Shown: positions 15,825 to 24,971 of the stretch, one piece after another
Layout: every line of letters starts with the position of its first letter
Position numbering within the stretch: position 1 is the first letter of the stretch
NCBI GenBank assembly: GCA_002369515.1
Contig: DFFM01000004.1
Span: forward strand, 16,121 to 54,220
Reading direction: 5' to 3'
DNA from: Prevotella sp. UBA3776
GTDB taxonomy: Bacteria > Bacteroidota > Bacteroidia > Bacteroidales > Bacteroidaceae
Length of the DNA stretch: 38,100 nt
Made by a program: the position numbers and the translations under genes
Notes under the pieces: generated by a model
What the model was told of the DNA's origin: nothing
Database searches by the model: none
The model's input: the letters and a program-made list of their open reading frames with translations, nothing else

Positions 15825-15860
15825 TAACTTGTTTGTGCGGCTCGGAAAAACCCTAATAGG
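15804..15860. other. Possible oriT: large stem-loop upstream of the relaxase remnant
   Basis: CCTATTAGGG (15804-15813) is the perfect complement of CCCTAATAGG (15851-15860). The TTTTT and AAAAA next to them also pair around a bulged A, and GCAC (15821-15824) can pair with GTGC (15835-15838) inside. On the minus strand the loop region reads AAGTTAGTGCTA, loosely like MobV nic regions. Its place directly before a mobilization gene is where an oriT is expected. Confidence 0.5.
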
Positions 15861-15924
15861 CTACGGTTTTTCTCGCCTGTGGAAATATCCGTACCTGCGT
15901 CAGCATCAAGCCCGTCGTGCCTTG

Positions 15925-16005
15925 TCATGCCCCATGCTTCGTAAGCTCTGTTATTGCTGCCAGTATCACCTCAAAGGGCTTGTGGTTACGGCTGATACGC
16001 TCCAG
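15925..16005 (-). pseudogene. C-terminal fragment of an unidentified gene (possibly a mobilization accessory gene)
   Basis: In a frame different from the integrase fragment, the minus strand reads LERISRNHKPFEVILAAITELTKHGA then stop at 15925. It follows directly where the integrase homology breaks off, so it looks like the tail of another gene joined by deletion. Its place just upstream of the oriT-like hairpin and relaxase remnant would suit a small relaxosome protein. The evidence is positional and the fragment is only 26 residues. Confidence 0.3.
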
Positions 16006-16704
16006 TAATTGACTTCGCCGAAAACTGACTTTGGATTTTCCTTCGGATAGTCACGGTAGCGGTCGATAATCTGCAAGGGCACTGCCAGCAGTTTCACCTG
16101 ATATGGTACACCTGTCTTATGACGCTTGTTGACAAACCATTTCTCACCGTAGACCTCCACAATATTGTCCGTAGTCAGTTCCTTCAAGTCCACGAAAGAC
16201 AGGGCAGTGAAGTTCATGAAAACGAGGAGGTCACGGACATATCAGTGCGACGGAAATACATCTGAAGGAAGTCTGCTACGTAGTTCCTCGACCTCACTTG
16301 CAGTTTGTATGTGCCAAAGCCCTGTCCTTGCCGACACGTCTTTTCAGACTGGCAATGTTCTTGTCGAACGCACCCAGCAGTGTTTCGTACTCGCTGCCGA
16401 AGCCCTGATAGGCATTGCGCACCATCTCTGCCGTGACGAATGCCTCACGGTCTGACAGGTGCTGGTAGTGCTTGATGATCTGTGCCTTGATGTTGTCAAG
16501 CTCACGGTTCTGGTCAAGAGCCTCCCTGCTTCTGCCCTTGGCACAGTTGCCCTTCGCGTCCCACAACGACAGTGGGATGCTCCGCTTGCAACTGAACTGG
16601 CTTTGCGTCCCGTTGATGGTGATTCTGCCCATCACTGGCACGATGCCGTTCTTTACCTTACTCTTGTTCGCATAGAACAATACCGAAAAAGTGCTTCTAC
16701 TCAT
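15966..16704 (-). pseudogene. Tyrosine recombinase (integrase), broken by frameshift and deletions
   Basis: Starting at ATG 16704, the first 130 residues are a normal Bacteroidetes tyrosine-recombinase N-terminus (arm-binding domain MSRSTFSVLFYANKSKVKNG, then a SAM-like domain, LDNIKAQIIKHYQHLSDRE). Near 16305 the frame shifts; the homologous reading continues in another frame as YKLQVRSRNYVADFLQMYFRRTDMSV. It then jumps (around 16230, at a shared CGTGACC) to RDLLVFMNFTALSFVDLKELTT (16217 onwards) with KRHKTGVPYQVKLL, which begins the catalytic core. The core then ends at NYWS, before the HxxR and Tyr motifs. So there is a frameshift, a deletion of part of the core-binding domain and loss of the C-terminal catalytic part: a dead integrase. 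Confidence 0.82.
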
Positions 16705-16732
16705 CTTCTAAATCCTTTTAAAATTCGGGCTG

Positions 16733-16740
16733 CAAAAGTA
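16733..16740 (-). promoter_or_regulatory. -7 box of the integrase remnant
   Basis: Minus-strand TACTTTTG fits TAnnTTTG about 30 bp before the integrase ATG at 16704. The rest of the 16705-17110 gap shows only this box and the cysE promoter. No tRNA, att repeat or gene could be recognised there. Confidence 0.5.
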
Positions 16741-17072
16741 ATACCATTCTGGGAATAAATTGCTATGCAAATCACGGCAGATTTGGGAAAGAAAAACGCA
16801 GAATGTGGAAACGGTTCGAACTGCCGAGAAATGTCTTGATTTGCGCAGACCGTTAAGAAAGTTTAACTTTCCGACATGGGGCTATCAGGGGTTCTTGCTC
16901 TGGCAAGCGGCAAGGCCGAGTCCGAATTGGAAACCTAATTCGTTCCGCAATCCGCCTCGATTTGCTTAGTGGTATCTTGCGGACTTTCCTCAAATTTCCT
17001 CGAATTGCCTTTATTTATGGGGCGAACTGCGTTAATCTTCCAAAATCGCTTTCGTATATCAGCATTATTTCG

Positions 17073-17080
17073 TACCTTTG
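17073..17080 (+). promoter_or_regulatory. -7 box of the cysE operon
   Basis: TACCTTTG lies 31 bp before the ATG at 17111. A weak -33-like TTTCG is at 17050-17054, about 18 bp upstream. Confidence 0.6.
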
Positions 17081-17110
17081 CAGCAGATTTATTGATACAA
17101 CCCCCATCAG

Positions 17111-18052
17111 ATGAGTACTGAGAATTTAACACAAACCCTGACACAAACCGTTGAGGAACTTTCGGAGCCGAAAGCATTGAAGGGTTTGTTCCACCAGCAT
17201 AGCGACGGGAAGCCGTTGCCTTCGCAGCGCGCGCTGGAAGAAATCATTGAACTTTCGAGAAGCATTTTGTTTCCAGGTTATTTTGGTAAATCTACCGTCA
17301 ACATCAAGACCATTCGTTACCACATCGGTGTGAACATCGAACGGCTGCACAAACTGCTGTCCGACCAGATTCTGGCCGGCATTTGCTTTGGATGCGAAAG
17401 TGAGGACGACGACATCGCCCTGCTGGCCGTGCGGCGCGACAAGGCCGAGGTGCTGGCCGCACAGCTCATTAGGCAGTTGCCCGAGGTGCGCCGTGTGCTG
17501 GCCACCGACGTCGAGGCCGCCTACAACGGCGATCCGGCTGCCCAGAGCTATGGCGAGATAATAGCCTGCTATCCTGTGATCAAGGCCTTGGTGAACTACC
17601 GCGTGGCCCACGAATTGGTGAAGCTCGACGTGCCCCTGATACCGCGCATTCTGACCGAGATGGCCCATTCCGAAACGGGCATCGACATCCATCCGGCGGC
17701 ACGGATAGGCCACCACTTCACCATCGACCATGGAACGGGCGTGGTGATTGGCGCTACTTGCATCATTGGCAACAACGTGAAACTCTACCAGGGTGTGACG
17801 CTCGGGGCCAAGAGCTTCCCGCTGGACAGCGACGGCAACCCCATCAAGGGCATTCCGCGCCATCCCATCCTGGAGGACAATGTCATCATCTACGCCAATG
17901 CCACCATTCTGGGCCGCATCACCATAGGCGAAGGAAGCGTGGTGGGAGCCAATGTGTGGGTGACGCGCGACTTGCGTCCCAAAACCAAGAAATACAAAGA
18001 AGTAAAACCCGATAAAAGTGATTTTGAATTCGACAATGGAACAGGAATTTAA
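17111..18052 (+). CDS. cysE: Serine O-acetyltransferase
   Basis: 313 residues. The C-terminal half is a left-handed beta-helix acetyltransferase: HPAARIGHHFTIDHGTGVVIGATCIIGNNVKLYQGVTLGAKS (about 196-237), then HPILEDNVIIYANATILGRITIGEGSVVGANVWVT, with the DHGTG catalytic His/Asp region typical of serine acetyltransferases. The N-terminal helical part (1-150) matches the longer Bacteroidetes/plant-like form. The enzyme makes O-acetylserine from serine and acetyl-CoA, the first committed step of cysteine synthesis in the cytosol. It opens a plus-strand operon and its end overlaps the next gene by 17 nt. Feedback control by cysteine is known for the family but not visible here. Confidence 0.92.
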   Translation: MSTENLTQTLTQTVEELSEPKALKGLFHQHSDGKPLPSQRALEEIIELSRSILFPGYFGKSTVNIKTIRYHIGVNIERLHKLLSDQILAGICFGCESEDDDIALLAVRRDKAEVLAAQLIRQLPEVRRVLATDVEAAYNGDPAAQSYGEIIACYPVIKALVNYRVAHELVKLDVPLIPRILTEMAHSETGIDIHPAARIGHHFTIDHGTGVVIGATCIIGNNVKLYQGVTLGAKSFPLDSDGNPIKGIPRHPILEDNVIIYANATILGRITIGEGSVVGANVWVTRDLRPKTKKYKEVKPDKSDFEFDNGTGI

Positions 18053-19619
18053 CAAAGAGTTTGAGCTTATCGCCAAGACATTCATGGGGCTGGAGCCCAT
18101 ACTGGCGCAGGAACTAACCCAGTTGGGAGCCAACAACGTGCAGATAGGGCGGCGCATGGTGTCGTTCACGGGCAACAAGGAAATGCTCTATCGCGCCAAC
18201 TTCCAGCTGCACACAGCCATCAAGGTGCTCAAACCCATCAAGCACTTCAAGGCGCTCAGCGCCGACGACGTGTACGACGAGGTGATGAAGATAGACTGGA
18301 GCCAATACATGGACAACAGCAAGACGTTTGCCGTGGATTCGGTGGTGTTCAGCGAGGAGTTCCGCCACTCGAAGTTTGTGAGCTACAAGGTGAAGGACGC
18401 CATTGTCGATCAGTTTCGCGAGCGGACGGGAAGCCGCCCCAACATCAGTGTGGCAAACCCCGACATCAGGCTCAACATGCACATTGCCGAGGATCAGTGT
18501 ACGCTGAGCCTTGACTCCAGCGGCGAGTCGCTCCACCGGCGCGGCTACCGCCAGGAGAGTGTGGAGGCTCCGCTCAACGAGGTGCTGGCCGCCGGAATGA
18601 TTTTGCAAACGGGGTGGAAGGCCGACTGCGACTTCATCGACCCCATGTGCGGCAGCGGAACGCTGCTCATCGAGGCTGCGCTCATTGCCTTGAACATGAG
18701 CCCGGGTGTGTTCCGCAAGGAGTATGCCTTTGAAAAGTGGAACGATTTTGACCAGGAGCTTTTCGACCATATCTACAACGACGACTCGCAGGAGCGCGAG
18801 TTCAAACACCACATCTACGGGTACGACATCGACATGAAAGCCGTCAACACCGCCCGCATGAACGTCAAGGCCGCCGGGCTCTCCAGCGTCATCACCATCG
18901 AACAGGCCGACTTCAAGGACTTCAAGCAGCCGCAGCAGAAAGCCATCATGGTGACCAACCCTCCCTACGGCGAGCGCATCTCAACGCCCGACCTGCTGGG
19001 CACCTACCGCATGATTGGCGAGCGGCTGAAGCACTCGTTCCAGGGCAACGACGCATGGGTGCTGAGCTACCGCGAGGAGTGCTTCGAGGCCATCGGCTTG
19101 AAACCCAGCATCAAGATTCCGCTCTTCAACGGGTCGCTGGAATGCGAGTTCCGCAAATATCAGATGTTCGAGGGACGCATGAAGGAGTTCCGCAGCGAAG
19201 GCGGCATCGTGAAGACCGAAGAGGAAAAGCGCGCCATGGCCGAGAAACACCGCTTCAAGAAAAACCGCGACTTCAAGAAACATCTTGACGAGGAGGAAGA
19301 AAACGAGGAAGGCGACATTCGCACCTTCAAGTTCCACTCGTTCGAGAGGGATTACAAGGGGGAACCGCGCAAACGGTTCGACCGTGAAGGCGGCGACAAC
19401 AGGCGCCAGGACCGCGGAGGCAAACGCTTCGGCGGCGAAGGCAGAGGCTCCGACCGCGGCGGCAGAGGTTATGACCGTGGCGGAAAGCGTTTCGACCGCG
19501 ACGGAAGGGATTTCGACCGCGACGGCAAAAGTTTCGGCCGCGACGGAAAGAAATTCGGTCGGGACAACCGTTTTGGCGGCGGCAAAAAGCAAAGGAGATT
19601 CGACCATGACGAAGACTAG
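18036..19619 (+). CDS. THUMP-domain class I SAM-dependent RNA methyltransferase (RlmL-N/YpsC type) with RG-rich tail
   Basis: ATG at 18036 (527 residues) is preferred over an in-frame GTG at 18018. Layout: THUMP-type RNA-binding region (about 1-160), then a Rossmann-fold methyltransferase with SAM motif DPMCGSGTLLIEAA (D202) and the catalytic NPPYGER (N308-), as in RlmL/YpsC proteins that make N2-methylguanosine in 23S rRNA. The exact target nucleotide is not certain. Beyond about residue 438 a low-complexity tail of 90 residues follows, rich in Arg, Gly, Asp and Lys with repeats such as DRGGKRFDRDGRDFDRDG; it probably binds RNA and is unusual for the enzyme core family. The gene overlaps cysE by 17 nt and the next gene by 14 nt. 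Confidence 0.88.
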   Translation: MEQEFNKEFELIAKTFMGLEPILAQELTQLGANNVQIGRRMVSFTGNKEMLYRANFQLHTAIKVLKPIKHFKALSADDVYDEVMKIDWSQYMDNSKTFAVDSVVFSEEFRHSKFVSYKVKDAIVDQFRERTGSRPNISVANPDIRLNMHIAEDQCTLSLDSSGESLHRRGYRQESVEAPLNEVLAAGMILQTGWKADCDFIDPMCGSGTLLIEAALIALNMSPGVFRKEYAFEKWNDFDQELFDHIYNDDSQEREFKHHIYGYDIDMKAVNTARMNVKAAGLSSVITIEQADFKDFKQPQQKAIMVTNPPYGERISTPDLLGTYRMIGERLKHSFQGNDAWVLSYREECFEAIGLKPSIKIPLFNGSLECEFRKYQMFEGRMKEFRSEGGIVKTEEEKRAMAEKHRFKKNRDFKKHLDEEEENEEGDIRTFKFHSFERDYKGEPRKRFDREGGDNRRQDRGGKRFGGEGRGSDRGGRGYDRGGKRFDRDGRDFDRDGKSFGRDGKKFGRDNRFGGGKKQRRFDHDED

Positions 19620-21816
19620 GATGAAATGGTTCGGTATAATCGTGGCACTGATGACCCTGAACCCTGCAACCACCATGACTGCCCAAAACGAATTCACGCT
19701 TGAGGATCTTAATTTCGGCGGCACCAACTACCGCAACATGGTGCCCGAAAACCGCTTCACCACTTGGTGGGGCGACGAACTGGTGCGCCTGGAGGTCGAC
19801 CATTGCGCCATCGTGAACAAGCAGAACGGCAAGGAAACGCGTCTGCTCTCGCTGGCCGACATCCAGCCGCTCACCCAGAGCGACGAACACAACCAGATGC
19901 GCCATCTGTACAATGCGGAATTTCCCTATGCCGGACAAAGCATTGTGAAGCTCGTCAATGGCAAGGAACTGATGCTCATCGACTGGAAGAAGAAACGACT
20001 GCTGGCCAAGTACAACCGCGACGACGTGCAGGCCGAGGAGTGGTGCGCGGCATCGCGGGCCTATGCCTTCGTCAGGGGCGACAACCTGTTTGTGACCACT
20101 CTCGACGACGGAGGCACACAAGCAAAAGAACGACAGCTGACCACCGACGGAAACCGCGAAACGGTCTATGGGCAGAGTGTTCACCGTGACGAATTTGGCA
20201 TCACGAAAGGGCTTTTCTGGAGCCCCGACGGGCAGCGGCTGGCGTTCTACAGAATGGACCAGAGCATGGTGGCCGACTATCCACAGGTGGATGTCTTCAG
20301 CCGCGAGGCTCAGCATGTGCCCGACAAGTATCCCATGGCGGGCGAGACGAGCCACAAAGTGACCGTGGGCGTCTATGACCTGCGTTCGGGGAATACCATC
20401 TATCTCAAAGCTGGCGACCCAACCGACCGTTACTTCACCAACATTGCCTGGAGCCCCGACTCGAAGACCCTCTACATGCAGGAACTCAACCGCGACCAGA
20501 ACGACTGTCGATTGGTGGGCTACGATGCCGCCACCGGCGAAAAGAAAGCCGAAATCTACCGCGAACAGAACGACAAATATGTGGAGCCGCAGCATCCCAT
20601 CGTGTTCCTGCCCTGGGACAGCTCGCACTTCTTGCTGCAGAGCCAGCGCGACGGCTACAACCACCTCTACCTGATGAAAGCCGACGGCAGCGACATGCGT
20701 CAGCTCACCAGCGGACAGTGGGTCGTGCTGGACGTGGTTGGTTTTGACAAACGCCAGAAGTCGGTGGTCATACTGAGCAACGAGGCCAGCCCCATTCAGG
20801 CCAATCTCTATGCTGTCAGCATTGACAACGGACAGCGCCGGCCGCTCGACAACGGGCGTGGATGGCACACGGGCGAACTGTCTGCCAACGGCAGTTGTCT
20901 GCTCGACCGCTATTCGGAGCCCGAAGTGCCGCGAAAGATTGACATCATCAATCTGGCCAAAGCGCAAAGCGCAAACGGAAAGACGCAGGGCGCAAAGTTT
21001 AAAGTGAACTATCTCACTGCCGCCGACCCATGGGCGGGCTACAACGTGCCCGAGTACAGTTGTGGCACCCTGAAGGCCGCCGACGGTGTGACCGACCTCT
21101 ACTACCGCATGGTGAAGCCCATAGGGTTCGATCCGCAGAAGAAGTATCCCACAGTGGTCTATGTCTATGGCGGTCCGCATGCACACAATGTGGACGCCCG
21201 CTGGCACTACTGCAGCCGCTCGTGGGAAACCTACATGGCGCAGAAAGGCTATCTGCTTTTCATTCTCGACAACAGGGGCAGCGAAAACCGCGGACGCGAT
21301 TTCGAACAGGCCACCTTCCGCCAACTGGGGCAGGTGGAGATGCTGGACCAGATGAAGGGCGTGGAATACTTGCAGTCGCTGCCCTACGTGGATAAAGACC
21401 GTCTGGGCGTTCACGGATGGAGTTTTGGCGGATACATGACCATTTCGCTCATGACCAACTATCCCGACGTGTTCAAAGTGGGCGTGGCCGGAGGCCCCGT
21501 CATCGACTGGAAGTGGTACGAGGTGATGTATGGGGAACGCTATATGGACACACCGCAGGCCAACCCTGAAGGATACGCGAAGACGAGCCTGCTGGACAAA
21601 GCCAAGAACCTGAAGGGGAAATTGCAAATCATCACGGGCTACAACGACGCCACGGTGGTGCCCCAGCACTGCTTGTCGTTCTTGGCCGAATGCATCAAGG
21701 CCGGAACGCAACCCGACTTCTTTGTCTATCCCGGCGAGCCCCACAACATGCGAGGCCACCAGAGCGTTCATCTGCACGAGCGCATCACACAATACTTCGA
21801 GGACTATCTGAAGTGA
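19606..21816 (+). CDS. S9 family peptidase, dipeptidyl-peptidase IV type
   Basis: Start ATG 19606 has AAGGAG 8 nt upstream, one of the few Shine-Dalgarno sites here. An alternative ATG at 19621 lies just after the previous stop, and the open frame reaching back to 19285 is a shadow of the RG tail. The 736-residue protein has a signal peptide ([10 protein letters not shown]..., ending TMTAQ), a DPP-IV beta-propeller (about 100-470) and a C-terminal S9 alpha/beta hydrolase domain. Catalytic residues are visible: S606 in GWSFGGY, D681 in GYNDATVV, H713 in EPHNMRG. Such enzymes remove Xaa-Pro or Xaa-Ala dipeptides from peptides in the periplasm or at the cell surface. The protein is secreted, and substrate preference is inferred from family. 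It is co-transcribed with the methyltransferase and purD. Confidence 0.92.
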   Translation: MTKTRMKWFGIIVALMTLNPATTMTAQNEFTLEDLNFGGTNYRNMVPENRFTTWWGDELVRLEVDHCAIVNKQNGKETRLLSLADIQPLTQSDEHNQMRHLYNAEFPYAGQSIVKLVNGKELMLIDWKKKRLLAKYNRDDVQAEEWCAASRAYAFVRGDNLFVTTLDDGGTQAKERQLTTDGNRETVYGQSVHRDEFGITKGLFWSPDGQRLAFYRMDQSMVADYPQVDVFSREAQHVPDKYPMAGETSHKVTVGVYDLRSGNTIYLKAGDPTDRYFTNIAWSPDSKTLYMQELNRDQNDCRLVGYDAATGEKKAEIYREQNDKYVEPQHPIVFLPWDSSHFLLQSQRDGYNHLYLMKADGSDMRQLTSGQWVVLDVVGFDKRQKSVVILSNEASPIQANLYAVSIDNGQRRPLDNGRGWHTGELSANGSCLLDRYSEPEVPRKIDIINLAKAQSANGKTQGAKFKVNYLTAADPWAGYNVPEYSCGTLKAADGVTDLYYRMVKPIGFDPQKKYPTVVYVYGGPHAHNVDARWHYCSRSWETYMAQKGYLLFILDNRGSENRGRDFEQATFRQLGQVEMLDQMKGVEYLQSLPYVDKDRLGVHGWSFGGYMTISLMTNYPDVFKVGVAGGPVIDWKWYEVMYGERYMDTPQANPEGYAKTSLLDKAKNLKGKLQIITGYNDATVVPQHCLSFLAECIKAGTQPDFFVYPGEPHNMRGHQSVHLHERITQYFEDYLK

Positions 21817-21889
21817 GAGGGCCGGAATGAAGGCACTTCTCGCAGGCTACATAAAGGAAACGCAAAAAAGAAATAGTAAGAATCAAGAC

Positions 21890-23200
21890 ATGAACATATT
21901 ATTGTTAGGTAGTGGCGGCCGTGAGCACGCCTTGGCATGGAAGATTGCCCAAAGCAACAGAGTAGATAACCTCTTCGTAGCCCCTGGCAATGCGGGCACT
22001 GGCGGCATGCCGCTCGCAGCAGGAGGAAAGAGCCAGAACATCGGCATGAAGGCTGATGACTTCGAGGCCATCAAGCAGTTTGTGGCCGACAATGCCATCA
22101 ACATGGTGGTGGTGGGGCCCGAAGACCCGCTGGTGAAAGGCATCTATGACGAACTGCAGGCCGACCCGCGCACGGCCCATGTGCCGGTCATCGGCCCATC
22201 GAAGGCCGGTGCCGTGTTGGAAGGCTCAAAAGACTTTGCCAAGGCGTTCATGCAGCGTCACCACATCCCCACTGCCCGCTATCAGACGTTCGACGGCGAG
22301 CACCTGGCCGAAGGGCTCGCTTTTCTGGAAACCCTCCAGGCTCCCTACGTGCTGAAGGCCGACGGACTGTGTGCCGGAAAGGGAGTGCTCATACTCTCCA
22401 CACTCGACGAAGCCAAGCGCGAACTGAAGGAAATGCTCGGCGGCATGTTTGGCAACGCCTCGTCGCGAGTGGTCATCGAGGAGTTCCTCAGCGGAATAGA
22501 GTGTTCGGTGTTCGTGCTGACCGACGGCCAGCACTACCAGATTCTGCCCGAAGCCAAGGACTACAAGCGCATTGGCGAAGGAGACACGGGCCTGAACACT
22601 GGCGGAATGGGCAGTGTCACACCTGTTCCGTTTGCCACCAAAGAGTGGATGCAGAAGGTGGAGGAACGCATCATCCGTCCCACCGTTGAAGGGCTGGCCG
22701 CCGAGGGCATCGACTACAAAGGCTTCATCTTCTTCGGACTGATCAGCCGCGGTGACCGCCAGCATCCCGAACAGGGCGAACCGATGGTCATCGAATACAA
22801 CTGCCGCATGGGCGACCCCGAAACGGAGAGTGTGATGTTGCGTCTGAAAACCGACATCGTCGATTTGTTCGAAGGGGTGGCCAACGGAACACTCGACCAG
22901 TGCCACGTGGAGTTTGACGAGCGCAGCGCCGTTTGCGTGATGCTTGTCAGCGGGGGCTATCCCGAGGCTTACCAGAAAGGCTACCCCATCGGTGGCATCG
23001 ATCAGGTGGATGGCAGCATCGTGTTCCATAGCGGAACGGCTCTGAAAGACGGGCAGGTGGTGACCAATGGTGGCCGTGTGATTGCTGTGTCGTCCTACGG
23101 AAAGGACAAGGCCGAAGCGCTTCAGAAATCGTTCCAAGAGGCTCAGAAAATACAGTTCACCGACAAATATTTCCGCTCAGACATCGGTGCTGACCTCTGA
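21890..23200 (+). CDS. purD: Phosphoribosylamine-glycine ligase
   Basis: ATG at 21890 starts [20 protein letters not shown], the typical PurD N-terminus; the upstream extension to 21827 is not conserved-looking. The 436-residue ATP-grasp enzyme shows [52 protein letters not shown] and [15 protein letters not shown]. It joins glycine to 5-phosphoribosylamine in the second step of purine synthesis. Length is usual for the family. It lies 73 nt after the peptidase gene. Two copies of GGAGTTAAGAG (23203-23213 and 23237-23247) sit just after its stop. Confidence 0.95.
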   Translation: MNILLLGSGGREHALAWKIAQSNRVDNLFVAPGNAGTGGMPLAAGGKSQNIGMKADDFEAIKQFVADNAINMVVVGPEDPLVKGIYDELQADPRTAHVPVIGPSKAGAVLEGSKDFAKAFMQRHHIPTARYQTFDGEHLAEGLAFLETLQAPYVLKADGLCAGKGVLILSTLDEAKRELKEMLGGMFGNASSRVVIEEFLSGIECSVFVLTDGQHYQILPEAKDYKRIGEGDTGLNTGGMGSVTPVPFATKEWMQKVEERIIRPTVEGLAAEGIDYKGFIFFGLISRGDRQHPEQGEPMVIEYNCRMGDPETESVMLRLKTDIVDLFEGVANGTLDQCHVEFDERSAVCVMLVSGGYPEAYQKGYPIGGIDQVDGSIVFHSGTALKDGQVVTNGGRVIAVSSYGKDKAEALQKSFQEAQKIQFTDKYFRSDIGADL

Positions 23201-23202
23201 CG

Positions 23203-23247
23203 GGAGTTAAGAGCTTGGACATTGTGGGTATAATAAGGAGTTAAGAG
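23203..23247 (+). repeat. Direct repeat GGAGTTAAGAG x2 between purD and the membrane gene
   Basis: The 11-bp word occurs at 23203-23213 and 23237-23247. Related GGAGTT words occur at 4239-4250 and in 11341-11540, so this looks like a dispersed small repeat common in intergenic DNA of this genome. Confidence 0.6.
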
Positions 23248-23264
23248 AGTCATTTAGCGTCGGG

Positions 23265-24236
23265 GTGCATTTGCGCATCCATAGAGTTGAAGCAACATTG
23301 AAAAGATTTCAGAACAAAATAGCAGAAAGCCGCTACGCGCTGCCCTTCATGCTGGTGTTCGCCACACTGGCGTGGGTGGCCGGGGGGCTGTTGTACGACC
23401 AACAGCTGTGGGCACCCTATGCTTGCACCATAGTGGCTGCCTACCTGATGGTTGAACTGAACAACATCAACGCCTTGATACGCATTTACAGCCGTATGGT
23501 GTCGTGTTCGTTTTTGGCGCTCACGTCGCTGGCTGCCTTCCAGTTTTCGTCACTGCAAGGCAGCATTGCACAGCTGTGCTTCGTGGCTTTCTATATTTGT
23601 CTGTTCCACGCCTATCAGGAAAAGCGTGGGGCGGGGTGGGTGTTCTACGCTTTCTTCTGTCTGGGCATGGCCAGCACGGTGTTTGTTCAGATAGTGTTCT
23701 TTGTTCCGTTTCTTTGGCTGGTACTCGGCCGATTCCTCATGGCTCTGAGTGCGCGCACCTTTTGGGCGTCCATCGTTGGTTTGATTGCCCCCTATTGGTT
23801 TGTTGTGACCTATTATATCGCCACCGACCGTCTGGCCGATTTTGCGGCCCACTTCACCGAGATGGCCCGTTTTTCGCCTCTTTTCGACTACTCCATGGTC
23901 AATGAGCACCAAATCATCACTTTCATCTTTGTGGTGCTGCTTTCGGCGATGGGCTCCATCCATTTTCTGCGGCGCAGTTTCCTCGACAAGATTCGTACGC
24001 GCATGCTCTTCAACGTGTTCATCTATGTCAATGCACTCACCATAGTCTTCATCATCCTGCAGCCACAGCATTTCGACGTGCTTTTGAAGCTCATGATGGT
24101 CAACACCAGCATTCTCATTGCCCACTACATTGCCCTCACCCGCACACGAGCCACCAACATCTCGTTTCATTTCATTCTGGCAGCCGTGTTGTTTCTCACC
24201 ATTTACAATCTATGGATTCCATCATTAATCTACTGA
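23265..24236 (+). CDS. Polytopic inner-membrane protein of unknown function
   Basis: Up to 323 residues with roughly nine or ten hydrophobic segments (near 27-45, 50-68, 82-95, 103-118, 125-150, 160-185, 215-232, 245-262, 270-285, 300-318) and a short charged N-terminus. The start is uncertain: GTG at 23265, or TTG at 23298 giving MKRFQNKIAESRY, which resembles the start of related proteins; no ATG fits. No catalytic motif is recognised. It is embedded between purD and the YqaA-like gene, with which it overlaps by 25 nt, so the two are probably made together. Proteins of this look sit in similar places in other Bacteroidales, but I cannot name a function. Confidence 0.75.
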   Translation: MHLRIHRVEATLKRFQNKIAESRYALPFMLVFATLAWVAGGLLYDQQLWAPYACTIVAAYLMVELNNINALIRIYSRMVSCSFLALTSLAAFQFSSLQGSIAQLCFVAFYICLFHAYQEKRGAGWVFYAFFCLGMASTVFVQIVFFVPFLWLVLGRFLMALSARTFWASIVGLIAPYWFVVTYYIATDRLADFAAHFTEMARFSPLFDYSMVNEHQIITFIFVVLLSAMGSIHFLRRSFLDKIRTRMLFNVFIYVNALTIVFIILQPQHFDVLLKLMMVNTSILIAHYIALTRTRATNISFHFILAAVLFLTIYNLWIPSLIY

Positions 24237-24664
24237 TCAGCTATGGCTACTGGGGCATGCTGCTGTCGGCCTTCGTGGCGGGCAGCTTCTTTCCCTTCAG
24301 CAGCGAGGCCGTCATGGTGGGCCTGCAGGCAGCCGGACTTGAGCCGTGGGGCCTGGTCATCTATGGAACCGTCGGCAACGTGCTGGGCGGCATGTTCAAC
24401 TACAGTGTGGGCCGCCTTGGCCGTCTCGACTGGATAGAGCGATACCTGCATGTGAAGAAGAAAGACCTCGACAAGGCACAGCGATTCATGGCCGGCAGGG
24501 GAGCGTGGATGGGATTTTTTGCTTTTCTTCCCATTCTCGGCAGTGCCATCACCATTCTGCTGGGGCTTATGCGGGCTAACGTCCTGATTTCGTTCACAAG
24601 CATCAGCATTGGCAAATTCCTGCGCTACCTCATCTTGGTGATGGGAGCCGGCCTCTTGTTGTAG
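24212..24664 (+). CDS. YqaA/DedA-like (VTT domain) membrane protein
   Basis: 150 residues with four or so hydrophobic segments. It begins MDSIINLLISYGYWGMLLSAFVAGSFFPFSSEAVMVG and has GNVLGGMFNYSVGRLG and a second half with FLPILGSAITILLGLMRAN, the pattern of the SNARE-associated/VTT family (DedA, YqaA). DedA-family proteins are thought to move or flip lipids and help maintain membrane potential; for this short YqaA type no function is proven. It overlaps the preceding gene by 25 nt and is last in the operon, followed by a hairpin. Confidence 0.85.
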   Translation: MDSIINLLISYGYWGMLLSAFVAGSFFPFSSEAVMVGLQAAGLEPWGLVIYGTVGNVLGGMFNYSVGRLGRLDWIERYLHVKKKDLDKAQRFMAGRGAWMGFFAFLPILGSAITILLGLMRANVLISFTSISIGKFLRYLILVMGAGLLL

Positions 24665-24688
24665 TTGACCCACACGTACAAAAAATGA

Positions 24689-24722
24689 AAGAGCCAAATT
24701 GTTTCACAACAACCTGGCTCTT
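24689..24722 (+). terminator. Operon-end hairpin
   Basis: AAGAGCCA (24689-24696) pairs with TGGCTCTT (24715-24722), and inside TTGTT (24699-24703) pairs with AACAA (24708-24712) around a TCAC loop. It lies 25 bp past the YqaA stop. The following TTATTCC is only partly T-rich. Confidence 0.65.
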
Positions 24723-24888
24723 ATTCCTAACTAACTTATTATCAACTATTCATTACTCATATACTAAACAATGTATTCTTACTATTGTGTTGCTCTCAAT
24801 TTATGATATTTTTTCACTTTTCTTTCATTTTCGGTGCAAAGATAAAGGGTTTTTCGATAGATTGTGCTTTTTTTTACGAAAAAAGTTA

Positions 24889-24902
24889 CGTAAACGTTTG
24901 CG
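24889..24902. promoter_or_regulatory. LacI-type operator-like palindrome
   Basis: CGTAAACGTTTGCG is a 14-bp palindrome with one mismatched pair and the central CG typical of LacI-family operators. It overlaps the -33 TTTG of the promoter for the LacI-family gene, so autorepression is likely but inferred. The palindrome TTACGTAA overlaps its left end. Confidence 0.55.
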
Positions 24903-24927
24903 GAAACGAAGTTTTTCCTTAATTTTG
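24897..24927 (+). promoter_or_regulatory. Bacteroidetes promoter of the LacI-family gene
   Basis: TTTG (24897-24900), exactly 19 bp, then TAATTTTG (24920-24927): a full match to the Bacteroidetes consensus. It lies 45 bp before the ATG at 24972. The remainder of 24665-24971 contains a terminator hairpin and a minus-strand -7-like box (24837-24844) with no gene behind it. Confidence 0.75.
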
Positions 24928-24971
24928 CATGGAGATAAAGAACCAAGATAATCATAACAAGAAAGAGTAGC

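Noticed and set aside
16741..17072. tRNA or attachment site next to the integrase remnant
   Set aside because: No cloverleaf or direct repeat with the left end of the island could be recognised by eye.
19285..19605. Longer N-terminus for the S9 peptidase
   Set aside because: This part is an Ala/Thr-rich shadow of the RG tail. A Shine-Dalgarno and a signal peptide support the start at 19606.
19327..21792. 821-codon open frame opposite the methyltransferase tail and peptidase
   Set aside because: The product is low complexity and His/Val-rich with no motif, while the plus strand encodes a complete S9 peptidase with its catalytic triad. It is a GC/codon-bias shadow.
24837..24844. Minus-strand TATCTTTG box
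   Set aside because: Nothing on the minus strand follows except the end of the opposite operon; probably a chance match, or an antisense start of unknown use.
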